From Pseudomonas sp. BBP2017 (GTDB lineage Bacteria > Pseudomonadota > Gammaproteobacteria > Pseudomonadales > Pseudomonadaceae): a DNA stretch of 64,000 nucleotides. The DNA is taken from positions 372,001 to 436,000 of the forward strand of contig NZ_PVZN01000001.1 in the NCBI RefSeq assembly GCF_003024385.1. The letters run 5' to 3'. Positions within the stretch are counted from its first letter, which is position 1; the number at the start of each line of letters is the position of its first letter. The notes under the pieces are model-generated. The model ran no database searches. It had not been told where the DNA came from and saw only the letters and a program-made list of their open reading frames with translations. The translations under genes and the position numbers were made by a program. Shown in pieces: positions 58,956 through 64,000 of the stretch.

Positions 58956-58963
58956 GAGCGTGA

Positions 58964-59401
58964 TCAGGCCAGGGCTTTGAGTACCGCGGCAATATCCTGC
59001 AATACAGCTGTTTCACCCCGCTCTCCCCAATAGAGGGCAACCATCTGCGGGCCGGCTTCAACCTTATAGACGCTTTCAGGCAAGCGGGCAAAATGTTCTG
59101 CAAGCACAGGATCGGCACACGGCTCACGCCATTGGTTGAGCCAGGTGCCCGGAGTGGTTTGCCAGTAACTCCAGCTGTCTGCCCTGCCCTGGCGCCGCGG
59201 TCGTACGTACTGCGCGCAGGGGCTCGGCGGCTCTTTGGGCAGCCAGTGCGGCCACTGCTGCGGCGCCAGCTGCATGTTCAAGCCCATGCGTCGGGCTTCC
59301 ATGCGCAGGGCCATGCGGCCACTCTGGTTACGCGAAGGACGCAACCAGGCCAAGGGGCTGAGAATCAGCGCAAGGATTGACACCACTACCCAGACCGTCA
59401 T
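58964..59401 (-). CDS. Small membrane-anchored protein of unknown function
   Basis: About 145 residues with one N-terminal membrane anchor (VWVVVSILALILSPLAWL) followed by a basic stretch (RPSRNQSGRMALRMEARRMG) and a soluble region. Later motifs are SWSYWQTTPGTWLNQWREP and YKVEAGPQMVALYWGERGE. In-frame starts exist at TTG 59428, ATG 59416 and ATG 59401; I chose the last because GGGA precedes it, but this is unsure. I recognise no family. It is divergent from the universal stress gene. Confidence 0.6.
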   Translation of the reverse strand: MTVWVVVSILALILSPLAWLRPSRNQSGRMALRMEARRMGLNMQLAPQQWPHWLPKEPPSPCAQYVRPRRQGRADSWSYWQTTPGTWLNQWREPCADPVLAEHFARLPESVYKVEAGPQMVALYWGERGETAVLQDIAAVLKALA

Positions 59402-59510
59402 ATCTGTTATTCCCATAAAGCTTTGCAAATGAGCTGGTTAGCCGAGGTTCTGAGCGATCAGCCTGAAAACGACCATACTTGAACTATCGCGACTGTCAGG
59501 AGAGCCTCTC

Positions 59511-59951
59511 ATGCCCTACGAACACATACTGGTTGCCGTCGACCTGACCGAAGAATGCGATCCGGTCATCAAGCGCGCCATGACACTGGCCGCATCGACC
59601 GAGACCAAAGTTTCTCTGGTGCATATCGTCGAGCCTATGGCCATGGCGTTTGGTGGTGATGTGCCGATGGACCTGTCCCAGCTGCAACAACAACAGTTCG
59701 ACCAGGCCAAAGAGCGCATGGACCGCCTGTTCGTCAAATATCCCGACATCAAGCGCGGCGATTCGCACCTGACCTACGGCCAGCCCCGCCAAGAGATCCA
59801 TCAGCTGGCCAAGGAGAATGCGTGCGACCTGATCGTGGTCGGCAGCCACGGCCGTCACGGCCTGGCACTGCTGCTGGGCTCCACCGCCAACGACGTCCTG
59901 CACGGCGCACCTTGTGATGTGCTTGCCGTACGCCTGCAGAAAAAAGAGTAA
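59511..59951 (+). CDS. Universal stress protein (UspA family)
   Basis: A 146-residue single Usp domain: HILVAVDLTEECDPVIKRAM near the N-terminus and the ATP-binding signature GSHGRHGLALLLGSTANDVL at about 114-133 (the G-2x-G-9x-G-S/T pattern), then PCDVLAVRL. GGAGAG precedes the ATG. Nucleotide-binding UspA-type proteins help stress survival; its partner is unknown. A terminator follows 8 bases after the stop. Confidence 0.92.
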   Translation: MPYEHILVAVDLTEECDPVIKRAMTLAASTETKVSLVHIVEPMAMAFGGDVPMDLSQLQQQQFDQAKERMDRLFVKYPDIKRGDSHLTYGQPRQEIHQLAKENACDLIVVGSHGRHGLALLLGSTANDVLHGAPCDVLAVRLQKKE

Positions 59952-59959
59952 CCAGGGTA

Positions 59960-59990
59960 GCCCGGCGCAGTCTGCGCCGGGCCCTTTTCC
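59960..59990 (+). terminator. Terminator after the universal stress gene
   Basis: GCCCGGCGC (59960-59968) pairs with GCGCCGGGC (59974-59982) around a 5-base loop, followed by CCTTTTCCTT. It lies between the convergent stress and uup genes. Confidence 0.85.
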
Positions 59991-61910
59991 TTAGCTATCG
60001 AGTTCAGCCCAACGCTCAACCAGCACATCGAGCTCGGCTTGCATCTGTTCCAGACGCGCCAACACGGCAGAGGTCTGATCAATCGGACGCTGGTAGAAGG
60101 CCGGATCGGAAATTTCTTCCTGTACCGCCGCCATCTTCTGTTCCAGTTCGTCAATCTGACCCGGCAGAGCCTCCAGCTCGCGCTGCAACTTGTAGCTGAG
60201 CTTTTTCTTCGCTGTCTCGGCGGCCGGAGCCGCAACCGGAGCCGGCTCAGCGGCTTCAACCACCGCCGTGTTCAGCTCTGATTTGCCCGACTTGCTCTCG
60301 GTAACGCCAAGCAATTTTGGCGAGCCACCCTGACGAATCCAGTCCTGGTAACCACCGACGTATTCGCGCACCTTGCCCTCACCTTCGAAGACCAGGGTGC
60401 TGGTGACCACGTTGTCGAGGAAGGCCCGGTCGTGGCTGACCATCAGCACGGTACCCTTGAATGCAGACAGCACTTCTTCGAGCAGCTCGAGGGTTTCCAC
60501 GTCGAGGTCGTTGGTCGGTTCGTCGAGCACCAGCAGGTTGGCCGGCTTGCTGAACAGCTTGGCCAGCAGCAACCGCGCGCGCTCACCACCGGACAGCGCC
60601 TTGACCGGCGTGCGGGCACGCTGCGGACTGAACAGGAAGTCGCCGAGGTAGCTCAGGACGTGCCGGTTCTGGCCGTCGATCTCGATGAAGTCGCGACCTT
60701 CGGACAAGTTGTCGATGACGGTCTTTTCCAGGTCCAGCTGATGGCGCAGCTGGTCGAAATAAGCCACTTCCAGACGGGTGCCGGACTCGACCTTACCGCT
60801 AGTGGGTTCGAGATCGCCGAGCATCAGTTTGAGCAAGGTGGTCTTGCCGGTACCGTTGGCGCCGAGCAGACCGATGCGGTCCTCGCGCTGCAGGACCATG
60901 GAGAAGTCCTTGACCAGTTGCGGGCCGCCAGGGTGACTGAAGCTGACATTCTCCAGCACCATCACCTGCTTGCCGGATTTCTCCGCAACGTCAAGCTGGA
61001 TATTGGCCTTGCCGGTACGCTCGCGGCGCTCGCTGCGCTCCACGCGCAGGGCCTTGAGAGCACGCACACGGCCTTCGTTACGGGTACGCCGGGCCTTGAT
61101 GCCCTGACGAATCCACACCTCTTCCTGGGCCAGCTTCTTGTCGAACAGCGCGTTGGCCGTTTCTTCAGCGGCCAGCGCAGCTTCCTTGTGCACCAGAAAG
61201 CTGGCGTAGTCGCCGTTCCAGTCAATCAGGCCACCACGGTCCAGCTCGAGAATGCGCGTGGCCAGGTTTTGCAGGAAGGAACGGTCGTGGGTGATGAACA
61301 GCACGGCGCCGCCGAAGCCGCTGAGGGCCTCTTCAAGCCAGGCAATGGCGCCGATGTCCAAGTGGTTGGTAGGTTCGTCGAGCAGTAGCAGGTCTGGCTC
61401 GGACACCAGCGCCTGGGCCAGCAGCACGCGCCGGCGCCAGCCACCGGAGAGCTCGGCCAGCGTCTTGTCGGCCGGCAGTTGCAGGCGGCTCAGAGTACTG
61501 TCGACCAGTTGCTGCAAGCGCCAGCCGTCACGCGCTTCCAGATCGTGCTGGACGTGCATGAGCTTTTCCAGATCGGCATCGCTGTGGATGTTCTGGCTCA
61601 GGTGGTGATATTCAGCCAGCAAGGCGCCAACACCGTCGAGGCCCTCGGCCACCACGTCGAACACTGTACGACCATCGGCCACCGGCAGTTCCTGCGGCAG
61701 CTCGCCAATCTTCAACCCAGGAGCGCGCCAGACATCGCCATCGTCAGGCTTCTGATCGCCCTTGACCAGGCGCAGCATGCTCGACTTGCCAGTACCATTG
61801 CGGCCGATAATGCACACCCGCTCACCACGGGCGATCTGCCACGACACCTTGTCCAACAACGGCATGGCGCCGAACGCAAGGGACACATCGCTTAATTTGA
61901 GCAGGGTCAT
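59991..61910 (-). CDS. uup: ABC-F ATPase Uup
   Basis: A 639-residue ABC-F protein with two ATPase domains: Walker A GRNGTGKSS (first) and GANGTGKTT (second), with LSGGWRRRVLLAQAL and LSGGERARLLLAKLF signatures and EPTNHLD / EPTNDLD. A linker rich in charged residues joins them, and the C-terminal coiled-coil domain (about 555-639) is the mark of Uup, which binds DNA and ribosomes. It has no membrane segments. ATG 61910 has GGAG upstream. Confidence 0.93.
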   Translation of the reverse strand: MTLLKLSDVSLAFGAMPLLDKVSWQIARGERVCIIGRNGTGKSSMLRLVKGDQKPDDGDVWRAPGLKIGELPQELPVADGRTVFDVVAEGLDGVGALLAEYHHLSQNIHSDADLEKLMHVQHDLEARDGWRLQQLVDSTLSRLQLPADKTLAELSGGWRRRVLLAQALVSEPDLLLLDEPTNHLDIGAIAWLEEALSGFGGAVLFITHDRSFLQNLATRILELDRGGLIDWNGDYASFLVHKEAALAAEETANALFDKKLAQEEVWIRQGIKARRTRNEGRVRALKALRVERSERRERTGKANIQLDVAEKSGKQVMVLENVSFSHPGGPQLVKDFSMVLQREDRIGLLGANGTGKTTLLKLMLGDLEPTSGKVESGTRLEVAYFDQLRHQLDLEKTVIDNLSEGRDFIEIDGQNRHVLSYLGDFLFSPQRARTPVKALSGGERARLLLAKLFSKPANLLVLDEPTNDLDVETLELLEEVLSAFKGTVLMVSHDRAFLDNVVTSTLVFEGEGKVREYVGGYQDWIRQGGSPKLLGVTESKSGKSELNTAVVEAAEPAPVAAPAAETAKKKLSYKLQRELEALPGQIDELEQKMAAVQEEISDPAFYQRPIDQTSAVLARLEQMQAELDVLVERWAELDS

Positions 61911-62131
61911 GATCTTCTCCAAAAACCGGGCGCGCATTCTACCCGACTTGGGCCTGCTTCACATTAAACAGACGTGCCACCGGACAGATCCGACGGCAGG
62001 CCATGTGATTACAACTGGATACAAGCACAATGCTTTCATCCACCCATGGCAAACGGCTAAGCTTAAACAATGTAATCCCAACAGTGCTGGCTTCGCCGTC
62101 ACTTTTCATGGTCAAACTGCCCGGACGTATC

Positions 62132-64000
62132 ATGCGCAGCCGCCTGTTAAATCTAGTTTCCTGCCTGCTTCTCTCGGCTTCCGCAGCCAGCGTCGCCCAG
62201 GCCACCGACATCACCGTGCAGCGCCAGTACTATGACGAGGCCAAGCGCGCCCTGGCCAAGGGTGACAAGGGCCCCTACCTGCGTTACGCGCAAGCGTTGA
62301 GCGACTATCCGCTGACGCCTTACCTGGCCTACGACGAGCTGACCGCGCGTCTGAAAACCGCCAGCAATGCCGAGATCGAGAAATTCCTCGCCGCGCATGG
62401 CGACCTACCCCAGGCCAACTGGATGAAATTGCGCTGGTTGCGCTGGCTGGCCGAACGCGGCGAGTGGGAGACCTTCAGCCGTTACTACGACCCGAAGTTG
62501 AACTTCACCGAACTCGACTGCCTCAATGGTCAGCGTCAGCTGATCCAGGGCCAGCGCGCCGAAGGCTATGCCTCGGCAGAAAAACTCTGGCTGGTGGGCA
62601 AGTCCCAACCCGCCGCCTGCGATGCCTTGTTCGACCGCTGGGCCGCCGAAGGCCAGCTCAACGAGCAGAAGCGCTGGCAGCGCACCAAGCTGGCAGCTCA
62701 GGCGCGCAACTATGCCCTGGCCAACAGCCTGACCAGAACCCTCACCACCCTCGCCCCTCAGGGTCGCTTGCTGATTGAGGTGGCACAGAAGCCACAGCTG
62801 TTGAACCAGCCTGGACGCTTCGTACCGGTCAACGAGGCCATGTCCGATGTGGTCAGCCTGGGCCTGCGCCGCCTGGCGCGCCAGGACCCGGAGCGGGCCA
62901 TGCGCCTGCTGGACGACTATGCCAACCGCATGCATTTCTCCCGCGACGAGAAAGTCGCCATCGCCCGCGAAATCGGCCTGACCCTGGCCCGTCGCTACGA
63001 CCCGCGGGCCCTGGACCTGATGACCCGCTACGACCCCGAACTGCGCGACAACACCGTCACTGAATGGCGTCTGCGCCTGCTGCTGCGTTTGGGGCGCTGG
63101 GACGATGCCTACCAACTGACCAAACGCCTGCCTGCAGACCTGGCCACCAGCAGCCGCTGGCGCTACTGGCAAGCGCGCAGCCTGGAACTGGCGCAGCCGA
63201 AGAACCCGCAAATTCCGCTGTTGTACCAGACCGTGGCCCGCGAGCGTGACTTCTACGGCTTTCTTGCCGCAGACCGGGCGAAAACCCCTTACCAGCTGAA
63301 CAACAAGCCACTGGTACTGAGCCCGGCCTTGATGAACAAGGTGCGCAACACACCGGGTATTCGTCGCGCCCTGGAATTCCATGCCCGCGGTCAGATCGTC
63401 GACGGTCGCCGCGAGTGGTACCACGTCAGCCGCCACTTCAACCGCGACGAAATGGTTGCCCAGGCGCGCCTGGCCTATGACATGCGCTGGTACTTCCCGG
63501 CGATTCGTACCATCAGCCAGGCAAAATACTGGGATGACCTGGACATCCGCTTCCCGATGGCGCATCGCGACACCCTGGTGCGCGAAGCCAAGGTTCGTGG
63601 CCTGCACTCAAGCTGGGTGTTCGCCATCACTCGCCAGGAAAGCGCCTTCATGGAGGACGCCCGCTCCAGCGTTGGCGCCAGCGGCCTGATGCAGCTGATG
63701 CCGGCCACTGCCAAGGAGACTGCACGCAAGTTCAGCATCCCGCTGGCTTCCCCGGCCCAGGTGTTCAACCCGGACAAGAACATTCAGCTCGGTGCGGCGT
63801 ACCTGAGCCAGGTGCACAGCCAGTTCAACGGCAACCGGGTACTCGCTTCGGCCGCCTATAACGCAGGCCCTGGCCGTGTACGGCAATGGCTGCGTGGCGC
63901 CGACCACCTGAGCTTCGATGTCTGGGTGGAATCGATCCCGTTTGATGAGACCCGTCAGTATGTGCAAAACGTACTGTCTTACTCGGTGATCTACGGGCAG
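62132..64000 (+). CDS. slt: Soluble lytic murein transglycosylase Slt (C-terminus outside window)
   Basis: At least 623 residues, cut by the right edge. A signal peptide (SRLLNLVSCLLLSASAASVAQA) is followed by the alpha-helical U- and L-superhelical domains of Slt70 (to about 470) and the SLT catalytic domain, with the catalytic Glu in AITRQESAFMED and SSVGASGLMQLMPATAKETA. It cuts peptidoglycan glycan chains to 1,6-anhydro ends, the substrates NagZ handles after recycling. ATG 62108 is also in frame; I prefer 62132, whose signal peptide is of normal length. Confidence 0.92.
   Translation, partial: MRSRLLNLVSCLLLSASAASVAQATDITVQRQYYDEAKRALAKGDKGPYLRYAQALSDYPLTPYLAYDELTARLKTASNAEIEKFLAAHGDLPQANWMKLRWLRWLAERGEWETFSRYYDPKLNFTELDCLNGQRQLIQGQRAEGYASAEKLWLVGKSQPAACDALFDRWAAEGQLNEQKRWQRTKLAAQARNYALANSLTRTLTTLAPQGRLLIEVAQKPQLLNQPGRFVPVNEAMSDVVSLGLRRLARQDPERAMRLLDDYANRMHFSRDEKVAIAREIGLTLARRYDPRALDLMTRYDPELRDNTVTEWRLRLLLRLGRWDDAYQLTKRLPADLATSSRWRYWQARSLELAQPKNPQIPLLYQTVARERDFYGFLAADRAKTPYQLNNKPLVLSPALMNKVRNTPGIRRALEFHARGQIVDGRREWYHVSRHFNRDEMVAQARLAYDMRWYFPAIRTISQAKYWDDLDIRFPMAHRDTLVREAKVRGLHSSWVFAITRQESAFMEDARSSVGASGLMQLMPATAKETARKFSIPLASPAQVFNPDKNIQLGAAYLSQVHSQFNGNRVLASAAYNAGPGRVRQWLRGADHLSFDVWVESIPFDETRQYVQNVLSYSVIYGQ

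Larger units (their letters stand above)
58468..58963. other. Long non-coding region upstream of fadB
   Basis: These 496 bases hold the fadBA promoter, a near-match PsrA site (58631-58644) and, at the right end, a sigma-S-like -10 CTACACT (58880-58886) followed by a plus-strand terminator (58928-58955). No protein gene is seen. The terminator reads rightwards although no rightward gene precedes it. Confidence 0.6.

Overview
The window is chromosomal DNA of a fluorescent Pseudomonas, most likely close to the P. putida group. The evidence is the high G+C content, many proteins that read as typical Pseudomonas orthologues, and a core gene order that as I recall it matches pseudomonads (lolCDE - pilZ - glycerophosphodiesterase - sthA - apbE - gapB - mfd - csiV ... 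nagZ - psrA - lexA - sulA - topA - fadAB - uup - slt). Several intergenic REP hairpins carry the CGCGGG...CCCGCTCC(T/C)AC core that is common in these species. I saw no tRNA, rRNA, CRISPR array, insertion sequence or prophage.

Layout. 1-5119 (minus strand): an orphan type VI secretion cassette of vgrG, a DUF4123 adaptor and a large VasX-type effector that runs off the left edge. 5434-9993: a lipoprotein, a PACE efflux pump divergent from a LysR regulator, and a dCache chemoreceptor with an amino-acid-type pocket. 10042-13458: a small catabolic operon (DauA-like D-amino-acid dehydrogenase, RidA imine deaminase, YkvI-type carrier) divergent from an XRE-cupin regulator. 13739-18748: a TSUP transporter, an unknown membrane protein, an alpha/beta hydrolase, an O-antigen-ligase-like protein and a glycosyltransferase; this is the most variable-looking part.

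19204-31000: dusA, tal, a PhoD-like phosphatase, the hsbR-hsbA signalling pair, mlaA, a degenerate HAD protein, a DUF4404 protein, queF, and a copper block (cupredoxin divergent from copRS, with a matching CopR box). 30920-38240: lolCDE, a PilZ protein, a glycerophosphodiester phosphodiesterase, sthA and a lone apbE. 38312-48925: a long-form GAPDH, then mfd-csiV-SNF2/SWIM helicase in one direction and nagZ plus an L,D-transpeptidase in the other.

48971-64000: psrA with two abutting PsrA palindromes, lexA-sulA behind two SOS boxes, two small conserved genes, topA, a DUF1653 protein, the fadBA fatty-acid beta-oxidation operon (a PsrA target in P. aeruginosa), a possible plus-strand small RNA upstream of fadB, a universal stress protein, uup and slt (cut by the right edge). 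PsrA, its own operator and fadBA thus lie within 10 kb, so a fatty-acid-responsive circuit is contained in the window.

The points most worth following are the T6SS effector cassette, the DauA-like/RidA/YkvI operon, the candidate sRNA at about 58892-58955, the exact CopR box and the tandem PsrA boxes. Nothing in the window is clearly a wholly new system.
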